A DNA stretch of 64,000 bases from Acidovorax delafieldii 2AN (GCF_000175235.1 NZ_ACQT01000005.1:1-64000); one strand, 5' to 3'; shown: positions 26,761 to 36,265, counted from the stretch's first letter. Program-made: numbers and translations. The notes: generated by a model not told the origin, from the sequence alone.

Positions 26761-27510
26761 TCATCGTCCCTTGAACACCGGCTTGCGCTTCTCGCGCCAG
26801 GCCGCGCCGCCTTCCTGCAGGTCTTCAGAATGCACGGTGCGCAAAACCTCTTGCGCAATGGCTTCGGGGTTGTGAAGACCGCGGGCAATCAGGTTCAGGT
26901 GTTTCTTCATGCCGAACAGGGGCAGCGGTGCCATGGCGCCCAGTGTTTCCGTCAACCCGTCCACCACGGCCTGCAAGGCATCAGGCTCGACCAGATGGGT
27001 GAAAAACCCGCAGGCCTTCATTTCGCGCGCATCCAGCCGCTCACAGGTAAGGAAAAGGCGTTTGGCGGTGTCCAGCCCGAGGCGCGTCACATAGCGCTCA
27101 AGGCCACCCTGGTAGAAATGCAGGCCCAGGCGGGCTGCGGGCATGAACATTTCCGCGGCGCTGCTGCCCACGCGAAAATCGCAAGCGAGCGCCAGGTCCG
27201 TCGCGCCACCGTAGACACCGCCCTGTACCGCAGCGATGGTCACGGCACGGCACTGCTCGACGACGTCCACCATTTCACCAAAGCTGCTGCCTTGGTTCTG
27301 GCTGTTCTTTACTTCTGATATATCATAGCCACTGCAAAAATATTTGCCCTCGCTGCGCAACACGGCCACTCTGATGTCGTCGCGTTCATTGATGGTTTTG
27401 ATGTGGGCAATCAATGCAGGCAGGTCTTCCGGCGAGAGCTTGTTGGCCACTTCCGGGCGCCGGAGGGTGATGGTGGCCACGTGGTTTTGGAGTTCGAGAT
27501 GGGGAATCAT
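26761..27510 (-). CDS. Crotonase-fold (enoyl-CoA hydratase/isomerase family) protein with altered active site
   Basis: The 249-residue protein has the crotonase core: ITLRRPEVANKLSP, the oxyanion region EGKYFCSGYDIS, and VQGGVYGGATDLALACDF. In enoyl-CoA hydratases two glutamates act on water, one in GGGxELA and one in xPExxLG. Here the corresponding positions read GGATDLA (Asp) and MPAARLG (Ala), followed by LHFYQGG. That pattern recalls the methylmalonyl-CoA decarboxylase subgroup (YgfG has VWGGAFEL and LGVPYN). A decarboxylase or other CoA-ester role is therefore at least as likely as hydration. It heads the minus-strand operon with Bug, CoA-transferase and matB. Confidence 0.87.
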   Translation of the reverse strand: MIPHLELQNHVATITLRRPEVANKLSPEDLPALIAHIKTINERDDIRVAVLRSEGKYFCSGYDISEVKNSQNQGSSFGEMVDVVEQCRAVTIAAVQGGVYGGATDLALACDFRVGSSAAEMFMPAARLGLHFYQGGLERYVTRLGLDTAKRLFLTCERLDAREMKACGFFTHLVEPDALQAVVDGLTETLGAMAPLPLFGMKKHLNLIARGLHNPEAIAQEVLRTVHSEDLQEGGAAWREKRKPVFKGR

Positions 27511-27529
27511 GTGTATCAGCTTTGACTTT

Positions 27530-27539
27530 AGATATATCT
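27530..27539. promoter_or_regulatory. Candidate GntR operator between crotonase-like gene and gntR
   Basis: AGATATATCT is a perfect palindrome in an AT-rich 40-bp divergent intergenic space. A related CTGATATATCATAG occurs inside the crotonase-like gene near 27315. It is a plausible site for the adjacent FCD-type GntR regulator, by position only. Confidence 0.45.
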
Positions 27540-27550
27540 GAAATTAGAAA

Positions 27551-28303
27551 ATGCAGCATGAACCATATCAATCCGTGAAAACCCCCGCTTCATCCAGCCT
27601 CCAGGACCGTATTCGCCTGACGCTGGAGGAAGATCTGCGTTCGGGGCAGCTGCTGCCCGGCATGGCAATCAATGAGCCTGCGCTGTGCGCGCGCTTTGGC
27701 GCCTCGCGCACGCCGGTGCGCGAAGCCTTGCTGCTGCTGGCGGCCAAAGGATTGGTGGACATTCGCCCCCGCTCGGGCATCTATGTGCGTCAGCTCGAGG
27801 CACGCGAACTGGTGGCCATGATGGAAGGGCTGGCGGAACTGGAGGGTGTGCTGGCAAGGTTAGCGGCCATCCGTATCAGCGCGCCGCTGGCCGCAAGGCT
27901 TGACGCCGCGCTGCACTGCACGGCCGAGCGGGCGCTGGCCGACGATGCCGAAGGCTATGCGCAGGCCAACGCCGAACTGCACGAAATCATCTACGAAGCC
28001 AGTGGCAACGCCTTCATCGTCGAGCAGACCCGGCTGGTGCGCCTGCGCATCACGCCCTACCGTGGCCGTATGTTCGAAAAACCAGGCCGGTTGGCGCGCT
28101 CGCAGGCCGAGCACGAGGCCGTGGTCGGCGCCATCCGCGCAGGCCATGGCGAAGCCGCCGCAGAGGCCATGCGCACCCACATTTCGATGGGAGGCCGCGC
28201 TTTCGCCGACATGGTGCTGGGCGCGCCATCCCTGGCACCCGAGCATCCGCGCCCGCGCACCCGCCGCCCACAGGGCGGCACGAAGCAGGGCAGCCTGGGC
28301 TAA
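27551..28303 (+). CDS. GntR family (FCD subfamily) transcription regulator
   Basis: The 250-residue protein has an N-terminal winged helix (SLQDRIRLTLEEDLRSGQLL, then PALCARFGASRTPVREALLLLAAKGLVDIRPRSG). A C-terminal all-helical FCD ligand domain follows, with metal-ligand-like His in ANAELHEIIYEASGN and EHEAVVGAIRAGHGEAA. It is divergent from the crotonase-Bug-CoA-transferase-matB operon and most likely its local repressor. Its stop overlaps by 3 bp the stop of the convergent Bug gene. Confidence 0.93.
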   Translation: MQHEPYQSVKTPASSSLQDRIRLTLEEDLRSGQLLPGMAINEPALCARFGASRTPVREALLLLAAKGLVDIRPRSGIYVRQLEARELVAMMEGLAELEGVLARLAAIRISAPLAARLDAALHCTAERALADDAEGYAQANAELHEIIYEASGNAFIVEQTRLVRLRITPYRGRMFEKPGRLARSQAEHEAVVGAIRAGHGEAAAEAMRTHISMGGRAFADMVLGAPSLAPEHPRPRTRRPQGGTKQGSLG

Positions 28304-29289
28304 TCGAGCTTGGCGCCCGAGGCTTTGACCACCTGCGCCCAGCGTTTGACTTCGCTGCTGACCATGGCCGCGAATTGCTGCTGGGTCATGCCGCCATAGT
28401 CGGCGCCATTGCTGGCCCAGATGGTCTTGATTTCATCGGCCGCGCCAATGCGCCGGATGTCCTCGACGATGCGTGCCTGCACGTCCGCAGGCGTCCCCTT
28501 GGGCGCCCACAGGCCGTACCACGTGGTGACGGTGTAGTCGGGCAGGCCCACCTCTGCGGCGCACGGCACGTCGGGAAAGGCGGGATTGCGCTTGCCGCCC
28601 GACACCATCAACGCCTTGATGCGGCCGCTTTTGATGTGGGTGGCCGACGAGCCCAGACCATCAAACATCATGTCCACATTGCCCGCGATCAGGTCCTGCA
28701 AAGCGGGGCCCGCGCCCCGGTAGGGAATGTGCGTGATGAACGTCCCCGTCTGCTGCTTGAACAGTTCGCCAGCGAGATGGTGCGAGGTACCAGCCCCGGC
28801 CGAACCGTAGTTGAGCTTGGCGGGATTGCGCTTGACGTGTTCCAGAAACTGCTTGAAGTTGCTGACGGGAACGGCCTTGGGGTTCACCACCAGTACCTGC
28901 GGCACGTTGGCCAGTAGCGCCAGCGGAATGAAGTCCTTCTCGAGGTCATAGTCCAGCCGGGGGTACATCGACGGGGCAATGGCGTGGTGCACGGCCCCCA
29001 TGAACAGCGTGTAGCCGTCGGGCGTCCCCTTGGCGGCATAGCTGGCGCCCACGGTGCCACCGGCCCCGCCACGGTTGTCGATCACCAGCATCTTGCCGGT
29101 GATCTTCGAGAACTGCGCCGACAGTGGCCGCGCGAAGGCGTCCGTGCCCCCGCCGGCCGGAAAGGGCACCACCAGCGTCACGGGCTTGGAAGGCCATGCG
29201 CCCTGCGCCCAGCTGCCGCCGGACGCCAGCGCGAGTCCTGCTGCGGCACCCACCAGCACGGTGCGGCGTTGCATGCTGTGTTCTTTCAT
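28300..29289 (-). CDS. Bug family tripartite tricarboxylate transporter receptor
   Basis: This second Bug-type solute-binding protein has 329 residues. The N-terminus MQRRTVLVGAAAGLALASGG after MKEHS carries a twin arginine followed by a hydrophobic stretch, so Tat export is possible. WPSKPVTLVVPFPAGGGTDAFAR and VIDNRGGAGGTVGASYAAK are typical of the family. It is the distal gene of gntR-mcd-bug on the minus strand and so probably binds malonate or a metabolic relative. It differs enough from the other Bug protein here to suggest a different ligand or old duplication. Confidence 0.92.
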   Translation of the reverse strand: MKEHSMQRRTVLVGAAAGLALASGGSWAQGAWPSKPVTLVVPFPAGGGTDAFARPLSAQFSKITGKMLVIDNRGGAGGTVGASYAAKGTPDGYTLFMGAVHHAIAPSMYPRLDYDLEKDFIPLALLANVPQVLVVNPKAVPVSNFKQFLEHVKRNPAKLNYGSAGAGTSHHLAGELFKQQTGTFITHIPYRGAGPALQDLIAGNVDMMFDGLGSSATHIKSGRIKALMVSGGKRNPAFPDVPCAAEVGLPDYTVTTWYGLWAPKGTPADVQARIVEDIRRIGAADEIKTIWASNGADYGGMTQQQFAAMVSSEVKRWAQVVKASGAKLD

Positions 29290-29349
29290 CTTGTCTCCTG
29301 TCGTCGTTGTAGAAATTGGAAATGGGAAGGCGAATCCCCGGCCGCCCCC

Positions 29350-30783
29350 TCAGACACGGCACAGACTGTCGATGTCGTTCGAGACCGGAATCTTGCCTTG
29401 CGCCAACAGGCTGCGATGTTTGTCGATGCGCTTGAGGTCGTACAGATAGTTCACCATCAGGCCATACGATTGTTTCATTCCCTTGGCAGACGGGTCCCCG
29501 GCCCAGTTGAGCCGCTCCACACGCGCCCCGTTGCCCAAGTGAAAGCGCGCTACGGCATCCACCGGTTTGCCGTCCTGCAGCTCACGGCCCAGGTAGCAGG
29601 CGGCGCATTCGAGCAGGGCCTGGCGCACGGGCGAGCGCGCGTCCAGCTCCAGCGCCTTGTCGGCGGCAGCGAGCAGCTGCGCGGCCTGCGGCGGCTCGGC
29701 GCCAAGGGCACGCCCCAGCTCCGCCCGCCGCTTGTCGTCCAGACGCTCGAGCATGGCCCCCGCGTTCTTGCCCAGCCAGGCACGGAAGCCGGGGATGGGC
29801 GATAGCGTTGCAAAGGTGCGCAGGCGTGGAAATTCGGCCGTGAGCGTCTCCACCACGTGCTTGATGAGCGAGTCGCCAAAGCTCACGCCGCGCAGCCCTG
29901 GCTGCGTGTTGCTGATCGAATAGAAAATGGCCGTGGTGGCCTTCTTCAGATCGGCAGGGGCGGCCGCCTCGTCCAGCAGGGGCGTGATGCTGGAGGAAAT
30001 GTGGTCCACCAGCGCCACTTCCACGAAGATGAGCGGTTCATTGGGCAGGCGCGGGTGAAAGAAACCGTAGCAGCGGCGGTCGCTGTCAAGGCGGTTCTTG
30101 AGGTCTGCCCAGCTTCGGATGTCGTGCACGGCCTCGTACTTGATCAACTTTTCGATCAGCGACGCCGGCGAGTCCCATGACAGGCGCCGCAACTCCAGGA
30201 ACGCCACGTCGAACCAGGTGGAAAACAGATGCTCAAGGTCGGCATCCAGGGCCACCAGGCGCTTGTCGGATTTGAGCTGGGGCAGCAATTCGGCGCGCAA
30301 GTCGACCAGAAAGCGCATGCCCTCGGGGAACACCGCAAACCGCTGCATCAGCCGCGTGCGCGGCGACACGAGCGCGCGGCGCAGGCTGATTTCGGCCTGT
30401 CCTTCATCCGCCGTGCCGGCAGCAGCCTCATAGCGCTGGCGGGCCGACTGAAAGCGCGTGGCGTCGGGGGCGAACTGTTCGCACAGCAGCAGCCACATGT
30501 CGCGGCGCTCTTCGGGCTCAGCCCCTGCGTACCAGGCGGCCACGGCCTGTGCACGCCGCCCGCCCTCGATCTCGCTGACCTGCGGCGCCACGACTTCCTG
30601 CAGGTCCGCCAGCAGGCGGCGCAGCGCTCGCGGCGACAGCGCCTCGTTTCCGCGCCGCAGCGTAGCCTGCAGGCGCTCGTGCGTGGAGCGCGGCGCTGGT
30701 GCCTTCGAAGCCTTTTCGGCGGCGGGCGCCGCGGAACGCAGACGCGAAACGCTGCGGGATATCCATTCAGTGGTGTTGGTCAT
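29350..30783 (-). CDS. Malonyl-CoA decarboxylase
   Basis: MCD converts malonyl-CoA to acetyl-CoA and CO2, the step after malonate activation. The 477-residue protein has a helical N-terminal domain (to about residue 190) and a GCN5-like catalytic domain. The latter carries HPRLPNEPLIFVEVALVDHI, AIFYSISNTQPGLRGVSFG and a catalytic Ser/His region ending FHLGNGARVERLNWAGD and SYGLMVNYLYDL. This matches bacterial MatA/MLYCD. The start overlaps the stop of the upstream GntR gene (ATGA), so regulator and enzyme are cotranslated. Confidence 0.93.
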   Translation of the reverse strand: MTNTTEWISRSVSRLRSAAPAAEKASKAPAPRSTHERLQATLRRGNEALSPRALRRLLADLQEVVAPQVSEIEGGRRAQAVAAWYAGAEPEERRDMWLLLCEQFAPDATRFQSARQRYEAAAGTADEGQAEISLRRALVSPRTRLMQRFAVFPEGMRFLVDLRAELLPQLKSDKRLVALDADLEHLFSTWFDVAFLELRRLSWDSPASLIEKLIKYEAVHDIRSWADLKNRLDSDRRCYGFFHPRLPNEPLIFVEVALVDHISSSITPLLDEAAAPADLKKATTAIFYSISNTQPGLRGVSFGDSLIKHVVETLTAEFPRLRTFATLSPIPGFRAWLGKNAGAMLERLDDKRRAELGRALGAEPPQAAQLLAAADKALELDARSPVRQALLECAACYLGRELQDGKPVDAVARFHLGNGARVERLNWAGDPSAKGMKQSYGLMVNYLYDLKRIDKHRSLLAQGKIPVSNDIDSLCRV

Positions 30784-31448
30784 GGGTTCAGCCTCGATTG
30801 GTGGTTGCGGGCAACCTCGCGCAGCGCCTCGCGCTGGTGCAGCAGGTGGGTGCGCATGGCCGATTCCGCCCCCGCACCGTCACCGCGCTTCAGGGCGTCG
30901 AACACTGCAAGGTGCTCGGCCAGGCTTTGCTGCAGCCGCCCCGGCGCGTGCAGTTGCTGCAGGCGGGCCAGCCGCAGGATCTTGCGCAGGTCGCCAATGG
31001 CCTGGGCCAGCCAGCGGTTGTCGGCCAGGGTGATGAAGGCCTCGTGGATTGCGTGGTTGACCGTGTAGTAGTCGGTGATGCGCCCCTCGGCCGCACATTG
31101 CTGCAGGCGCAGGTGAAGCACTTCCAGCGCCGCCACGTCGGCATCGCCCGCACGGCACGTGGCCCCCCGGGCTGCACAGCCCTCCAGCAGCGCGATCACC
31201 GGGAAAATCTCGTCCAGATCACGCTCGGTCACCTCGGCCACGAAACAGCCGCGGCGCGGCTCATGGCGCAGCAGCCCTTCGGCCACCAACACCTTGAGCG
31301 CCTCGCGCAGCGGTGTGCGTGAAATGGACAACCGTTCACACAGGGCCGCCTCGTCGAGAAAGCTGCCGGGCGGCAAAGCCCCCGAAAAGATTTGCTCACG
31401 CAGCCCCAGGGCGACTTCGTCGTGCAGGGAATTGACAAGAGTGCGCAT
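30780..31448 (-). CDS. GntR family (FCD subfamily) regulator of the malonate genes
   Basis: The 222-residue protein begins MRTLVNSLHDEVALGLREQI and has the winged-helix core DEAALCERLSISRTPLREAL KVL, with RRGCFVAEV in the wing. The FCD domain follows, with NHAIHEAFITLADN and LAEHLAVFDALKRGD. It is the first gene of the gntR-mcd-bug operon and is coupled to mcd. Palindromes at 31506-31537 and 31579-31594 just upstream are candidate binding sites. Functionally it resembles MatR-type malonate regulators, but the ligand is inferred from context. Confidence 0.9.
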   Translation of the reverse strand: MRTLVNSLHDEVALGLREQIFSGALPPGSFLDEAALCERLSISRTPLREALKVLVAEGLLRHEPRRGCFVAEVTERDLDEIFPVIALLEGCAARGATCRAGDADVAALEVLHLRLQQCAAEGRITDYYTVNHAIHEAFITLADNRWLAQAIGDLRKILRLARLQQLHAPGRLQQSLAEHLAVFDALKRGDGAGAESAMRTHLLHQREALREVARNHQSRLNP

Positions 31449-31505
31449 GGTGAGCGGCAGTTTTTTGCGTGCGGGTGACCGGCACAAGCGAGAACAAGTG
31501 GGGAG

Positions 31506-31537
31506 GTTGCGCACCGATAGTTGTATCGGTATGCAAC
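31506..31537. promoter_or_regulatory. Candidate operator upstream of gntR-mcd-bug (1)
   Basis: This is an imperfect palindrome. The outer arms are GTTGC/GCAAC and the inner arms ACCGATA/TATCGGT around GTTG. It lies about 60 bp before the GntR start. Confidence 0.55.
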
Positions 31538-31578
31538 AAACACCAACATAACTCCAAAGAACCTGATTTTCCGTAATT

Positions 31579-31594
31579 TCTCATAATTATGAGA
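31579..31594. promoter_or_regulatory. Candidate operator upstream of gntR-mcd-bug (2)
   Basis: TCTCATAATTATGAGA is a perfect 16-bp palindrome in an AT-rich island of a GC-rich genome, between the divergent GntR and ParB-like genes. The rest of this 307-bp intergenic region (31449-31755) shows no gene. Confidence 0.55.
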
Positions 31595-31755
31595 TGGGGC
31601 ACGAAGCCGATCCATCCGCACTTACCAGCACAGCATCCCTCCCGCAGCCCTGAAGCTGGGTGCGCGCCGCGTTGCTCCCAAAGCCACCCGCAGAGGTCCC
31701 TCCCGGCGCCAGGCACCTACAATGCCGCCCCTGCCCTGCTTGCACCACGCCGCCC

Positions 31756-32574
31756 ATGAACAACATCGTCATCAACGAAGACCTCAAAGCCTATATCGAT
31801 CCGCTGACTCCAGAAGAATATGAATCGCTGGAGCGCAGCCTGCTGTCCGAGGGGTGCCGCGATGCGCTGGTGCTGTGGGGCGACGTGCTGGTGGACGGCC
31901 ATAACCGCTACGGCATTTGCCAAAAGCATGGCCTGCCGTTCCAGACCGTGCAGAACACCCGCTTTCAGTCGATGCAGGACGTGCATCTGTGGATGATCGA
32001 CCAGCACCTCGGCCGGCGCAGCGTGTCGGACTTTCAGCGGGGCGTGCTCGCCCTGCGCAAGCGCGAAATCGTGGCCGAGCGGCGAGCCACGGCACTGGCG
32101 GACATGCCAGCGCCCGCGTCTGTCGAGCATGCCGGCGAGATTTCTGCGGAGCCTGCGCCTGGAGCCCCGGAACCGTCCGCCGAGCCCCTGGGCACCCGCG
32201 AAGCCATCGCCCGAGCGGCGCGGTTGAGCAGCAGCCAGATGGTGATGATCGAGAAGATCCAGAAACAGGCAGCCCCCGAAGTGGTGGCAGCGGTCAAGTC
32301 CGGCACGATCTCGATCAACGCGGCGGCGGCAGTGGCCACCTTGCCGGCCGAAGAACAGGTGGCAGCAGCCGTCGGAGGCAAGGATGAACTCAAGCAGGCC
32401 GCCAAGCGCGTGCGCGACGCCAAACGGAAACCGCGCGATGAACCGGCCCAGGCCCGGGACCATGGGGATGCCACCACAGACACCGTGGCCGCCCTGCAGC
32501 AACGCATCGCCGAACTGACGGCTGAAAACACGGCATTGCGCCAGCAACTGGCAGCCCTTGGCGCAACGCAATAG
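31756..32574 (+). CDS. ParB N-domain-like protein with C-terminal coiled coil
   Basis: The 272-residue protein starts MNNIVINEDLKAYIDPLTPE. A ParB/Srx-like segment follows (LLSEGCRDALVLWGDVLVDG, HNRYGICQKHGLPF), then a helical middle with an SSQMVMIEKIQ helix, a basic stretch (KQAAKRVRDAKRKPRDE) and a final leucine coiled coil (VAALQQRIAELTAENTAL). It resembles plasmid replication/partition-related proteins but sits alone among core genes. The role is unknown. It is not the chromosomal parB of a parAB pair, since no parA is adjacent. The start is chosen where the conserved N-terminus begins. Confidence 0.75.
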   Translation: MNNIVINEDLKAYIDPLTPEEYESLERSLLSEGCRDALVLWGDVLVDGHNRYGICQKHGLPFQTVQNTRFQSMQDVHLWMIDQHLGRRSVSDFQRGVLALRKREIVAERRATALADMPAPASVEHAGEISAEPAPGAPEPSAEPLGTREAIARAARLSSSQMVMIEKIQKQAAPEVVAAVKSGTISINAAAAVATLPAEEQVAAAVGGKDELKQAAKRVRDAKRKPRDEPAQARDHGDATTDTVAALQQRIAELTAENTALRQQLAALGATQ

Positions 32575-32620
32575 CTATTATTTCAATAGCTGTTAGCGCT
32601 CAGCCATCAAGCGCCACAGG
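32571..32620. repeat. Dispersed palindromic repeat
   Basis: This copy overlaps the stop of the ParB-like gene and runs towards lgt. It has AATAGCTGTTAGCGCT, then CATCAAGCGCC, preceded by a second AATAGCTATT. It is a degenerate member of the family seen at 22781. Confidence 0.6.
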
Positions 32621-32626
32621 CAGATT

Positions 32627-33454
32627 TCATGCATTTTTTGATCGTACTGCCGGCTGGCGTTGCGCCCACAGCCAGAGCCCGACGCCCGCGACGATCATGG
32701 GCAGGCACAGCCATTGGCCCATGCTCATGCCCAGCGACAGGAGCCCCAGGAAGGCATCGGGCTCGCGGAAATACTCGGCGATGAAGCGGAAGGCGCCGTA
32801 GCCGACCAGAAACGCCGCGGCCACCTCGCCCTGGCGCCGCTCGCGCCGCGCATACAGCCACAGCAGCACAAACAGCAGCAGCCCCTCCATCAGGAACTGG
32901 TAAATCTGCGAGGGATGGCGCGGCTGCATCGAGCCGCTGTGCGCAAAGACCATGCCCCACGGCAGATCAGGGCTGGCAAAACGGCCCCACAACTCCCCGT
33001 TGATGAAGTTGCCCACGCGCCCCGCCGCCAGCCCCGTGGGCACGCACGGTGCCACGAAATCGGCCACCTGCAGCCAAGGCCGCCGACGCGAATGGGCAAA
33101 CCAGAGCATGGCAACTATCACGCCAAGCAGCCCACCGTGGAAGCTCATGCCGCCTTGCCAGACGGCAAAAATCTCCAGCGGATGGGTGAGGTAGTAGCCC
33201 GGCTTGTAGAACAGGCAATATCCCAAGCGCCCGCCGGCCACCACGCCGGCCACACCCAGAAAAAGAATGTCCTCGACATCCTTGCGCGTCCACGCGCCCG
33301 GGCCCTGGATCGAGGCAAAGGGCTCATGGCGCAGGCGGCGGATACCCAGCAGCATGAACAGGCCAAAAGCCGCAAGGTAGGTCAGGCCGTACCAGTGGAT
33401 GGCCACCGGGCCGATCTGCAACGCAACGGGATTGATGTGGGGGTATATCAGCAT
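32627..33454 (-). CDS. lgt: Prolipoprotein diacylglyceryl transferase
   Basis: Lgt transfers diacylglycerol from phosphatidylglycerol to the lipobox Cys of prolipoproteins in the inner membrane. The family signature [14 protein letters not shown] is present near residue 145, with the N-terminal [11 protein letters not shown] and the H-G-G-L region [11 protein letters not shown]. About seven TM helices are visible in 275 residues. The start [13 protein letters not shown] is the usual N-terminus. A GCCATG three codons earlier (33463) is an alternative. Confidence 0.96.
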   Translation of the reverse strand: MLIYPHINPVALQIGPVAIHWYGLTYLAAFGLFMLLGIRRLRHEPFASIQGPGAWTRKDVEDILFLGVAGVVAGGRLGYCLFYKPGYYLTHPLEIFAVWQGGMSFHGGLLGVIVAMLWFAHSRRRPWLQVADFVAPCVPTGLAAGRVGNFINGELWGRFASPDLPWGMVFAHSGSMQPRHPSQIYQFLMEGLLLFVLLWLYARRERRQGEVAAAFLVGYGAFRFIAEYFREPDAFLGLLSLGMSMGQWLCLPMIVAGVGLWLWAQRQPAVRSKNA

Positions 33455-33773
33455 GGCGGGCATTGTGCCGCAAGGTCTTGACGCTTCCACGGCAAAGGCC
33501 CGCCAAGGGTCAAAGAGCGCAGCCGATCAAGGGAACCCGGGCCCACAGTCAAGCGCGCACCGTGGCGCGCCCAGCCCCTTGCACCGGCACGCACAGGCAG
33601 ATGACCGCCGTGGCCACGCTCATCACTGCAACCGGCGATCTGCCTTCCTGACGAACCACTTGGATACGCCGGAGACCGCCGGTGGTTAACGCCAAGTGCG
33701 TGAATTTCCCGGCACAGCCTTTTTGCTCCATTCCCCCATAGCCAGGAGGGCCGAGCAATGCAACGGGTGTGCC
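33455..33773. other. Intergenic region lgt-ilvD
   Basis: I see no gene, RNA or strong hairpin in these 319 bp. ilvD is transcribed towards lgt and away from it on the same strand, so this is downstream of ilvD and upstream of lgt, and should hold the lgt promoter. Confidence 0.5.
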
Positions 33774-35633
33774 TTAGTCGTCCAGCAGCGACAGGTCGCG
33801 CACCGCGCCCTTGTCGGCCGACATCACCAGCTTGGCATAAGCCTTGAGCGCGGCCGACACCTTGCGCTTGCGCGGCTGCGCCGGCTTCCAGCCCTTGGCG
33901 TCCTGTTCGGCACGGCGCTTGGCCAGTTCTTCGTCGGACAGCAGCACGTCAATGCGGCGGTTCGGAATGTCAATGCGGATGCGGTCGCCATTGCGCACCA
34001 AGCCGATGGCGCCACCCGCCGCGGCTTCGGGCGAGCAGTGGCCGATCGACAGGCCGGAGGTACCGCCGGAGAAACGACCGTCCGTCAACAACGCACAGGC
34101 CTTGCCCAAGCCCTTGGACTTGATGTACGAGGTCGGGTAGAGCATTTCCTGCATGCCGGGGCCGCCCTTGGGGCCTTCGTAGCGCACGATCACCACGTCG
34201 CCGGCCTTGACCTTGTCTTCCAGGATGTTGGCCACGGCCTCGTCCTGCGACTCGGTGACATGGGCGGGGCCTTCAAAAACCAACAGCGCGTCGTCCACGC
34301 CCGCCGTCTTGACCACGCAGCCGTTCAGCGCGATGTTGCCCACCAGCACGGCCAGGCCGCCCTCCCGCGAGAAGGCATGGTCGACGGAACGGATGCAGCC
34401 CTGGGCACGGTCCAGGTCCAGGCTGGGCCAGCGGGTGCTCTGGCTGAACGCCGTCTGGGTGGGAATGCCGGCGGGGCCTGCCAGGTAGAAGTTCTTGACG
34501 GCTTCCGACGGATTGCGGGCAATGTCCCACTCGTCCAGCGCGTCCTTGAGCGTGGGGGCGTACACGGTGGGCGTGTCGGTGTGCAGCTTGCCGGCCCGGT
34601 CGAGTTCGCCCAGGATGGCCATGATGCCGCCGGCGCGGTGCACGTCCTCGATGTGGTACTTGTCGGTATTGGGAGCCACCTTGCACAGTTGCGGAACAAC
34701 GCGCGAGAGGCGGTCGATGTCGGCCATGGTGAAGTCGATCTCGGCCTCCTGGGCGATGGCCAGGATGTGCAGGATGGTGTTGGTCGAACCGCCCATGGCG
34801 ATGTCCAGCGCCATGGCATTCTCGAAGGCTTTGAAGCCCACGGAGCGCGGCAGCACGCGGGCGTCATCCTGCTCGTAGTAGCGCTTGCACAGGTCCACCA
34901 CCAGGCGGCCGGCGCGCTTGAAGAGCTGTTCGCGGTCCGAGTGCGTGGCCAGCGTGGTGCCGTTGCCGGGCAGCGAGAGGCCCAGGGCCTCGGTCAGGCA
35001 GTTCATGGAGTTGGCGGTGAACATGCCCGAGCAGGACCCGCAGGTGGGGCAGGCGCTGCGCTCCACCTCGGCCACGTCGGCGTCCGACGCCGCAGCGTCG
35101 GCGGCCATGACCATGGCGTCGATCAGGTCGAGCTTCTTGAACGTCAATGCGTGGGTGCCGGGCGCGGCCAGCTTGACCTTGCCAGCTTCCATCGGCCCGC
35201 CCGACACGAACACCACGGGGATGTTGACGCGCATGGCGGCCATCAGCATGCCGGGGGTGATCTTGTCGCAATTCGAGATGCACACCATGGCATCGGCGCA
35301 GTGGGCGTTGACCATGTACTCGACCGAGTCGGCAATGATGTCGCGGCTGGGCAGCGAATACAGCATGCCGTCGTGGCCCATGGCGATGCCGTCGTCCACG
35401 GCGATGGTGTTGAACTCCTTGGCCACCCCGCCTGCCGCCTCGATCTCGCGCGCCACCAGCTGGCCCATGTCCTTCAAATGCACGTGACCGGGCACGAACT
35501 GGGTGAACGAGTTGACCACCGCGATGATGGGCTTCTGGAAATCATCGTCCTTCATGCCGGTGGCACGCCAGAGAGCGCGCGCACCCGCCATGTTGCGGCC
35601 GGCGGTGGATGTCTTGGAACGGTAGGCTGGCAT
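33774..35633 (-). CDS. ilvD: Dihydroxy-acid dehydratase
   Basis: IlvD makes the 2-oxo acids of valine, leucine and isoleucine from 2,3-dihydroxy acids with an Fe-S cluster. It has 619 residues. The cluster ligands appear in [15 protein letters not shown] and [20 protein letters not shown], and the C-terminal signature is [24 protein letters not shown]. The start [20 protein letters not shown] is the conserved N-terminus. A long opposite-strand frame across it is only a codon-bias shadow. Confidence 0.98.
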   Translation of the reverse strand: MPAYRSKTSTAGRNMAGARALWRATGMKDDDFQKPIIAVVNSFTQFVPGHVHLKDMGQLVAREIEAAGGVAKEFNTIAVDDGIAMGHDGMLYSLPSRDIIADSVEYMVNAHCADAMVCISNCDKITPGMLMAAMRVNIPVVFVSGGPMEAGKVKLAAPGTHALTFKKLDLIDAMVMAADAAASDADVAEVERSACPTCGSCSGMFTANSMNCLTEALGLSLPGNGTTLATHSDREQLFKRAGRLVVDLCKRYYEQDDARVLPRSVGFKAFENAMALDIAMGGSTNTILHILAIAQEAEIDFTMADIDRLSRVVPQLCKVAPNTDKYHIEDVHRAGGIMAILGELDRAGKLHTDTPTVYAPTLKDALDEWDIARNPSEAVKNFYLAGPAGIPTQTAFSQSTRWPSLDLDRAQGCIRSVDHAFSREGGLAVLVGNIALNGCVVKTAGVDDALLVFEGPAHVTESQDEAVANILEDKVKAGDVVIVRYEGPKGGPGMQEMLYPTSYIKSKGLGKACALLTDGRFSGGTSGLSIGHCSPEAAAGGAIGLVRNGDRIRIDIPNRRIDVLLSDEELAKRRAEQDAKGWKPAQPRKRKVSAALKAYAKLVMSADKGAVRDLSLLDD

Positions 35634-35905
35634 CGTGGGTGTTCTGTTGAGGGTTACGGTTACGCGAAAGATCGAAGGTGAAAAGCCGTGTCAATTATCG
35701 GCGACCGGTTTGCCGGGAGGCCGCACACCAGGGGAACAGCCCTTTTGGCGGTAGGCATGCGCCGTTGCCACTTGCACCCACGCCATTCTGGCAACACCCC
35801 GCAGGGCAAAAAACGGCGCAAACGATGCCAGACTTGGTTGGGTGCCCGTCGCCCGGTGGGCGCTTTGTATCCTAAAGACAGGGGGAACTCTGCAGATGGC
35901 GCGCC

Positions 35906-36148
35906 TCAGCGAGGCTTGCGAGGCTGAATGCCCAAGGCTTCCTTGTGCTTGTTGATGCGGTCTTTCTTGCGCTGGTCCATTTTTTCCATGGCCTTGCGTT
36001 TGGTGTAACCAGTGGAGTCCGCCCACGCCCACCACAGTGCCGTCAGAGCAAAGGGCGTCAGGACCCACCACCACGACCACGTCGCCACCGGCCCGATTTC
36101 GAGGTATTTCAACAACGCCAAGACGAGCCCGAGGCCTAACATGTACAT
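35906..36148 (-). CDS. Small Trp-rich membrane protein (TIGR04438-like)
   Basis: The 80-residue protein has one or two hydrophobic segments packed with tryptophan (ATWSWWWVLTPFALTALWWA). A strongly basic tail follows (KRKAMEKMDQRKKDRINKHK). It matches the small Trp-rich protein family of Burkholderiales, whose function is unknown. It is divergent from the cytochrome c gene. Confidence 0.85.
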   Translation of the reverse strand: MYMLGLGLVLALLKYLEIGPVATWSWWWVLTPFALTALWWAWADSTGYTKRKAMEKMDQRKKDRINKHKEALGIQPRKPR

Positions 36149-36265
36149 GTGAATCTCCTAAAAACACAAATCTGATGAATGAATTGACAAAAGACATCCC
36201 AACGTCAACCCAATTCACTACAATTTCATTGAAAGCACTGTAACTCAACCACAGGAAATCCCACT

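Noticed and set aside
33696-35681. Long plus-strand open frame (661 codons) opposite ilvD
   Set aside because: The minus strand encodes a complete dihydroxy-acid dehydratase with all motifs. The antisense product is Val/Gly/His-rich and has no recognisable fold.
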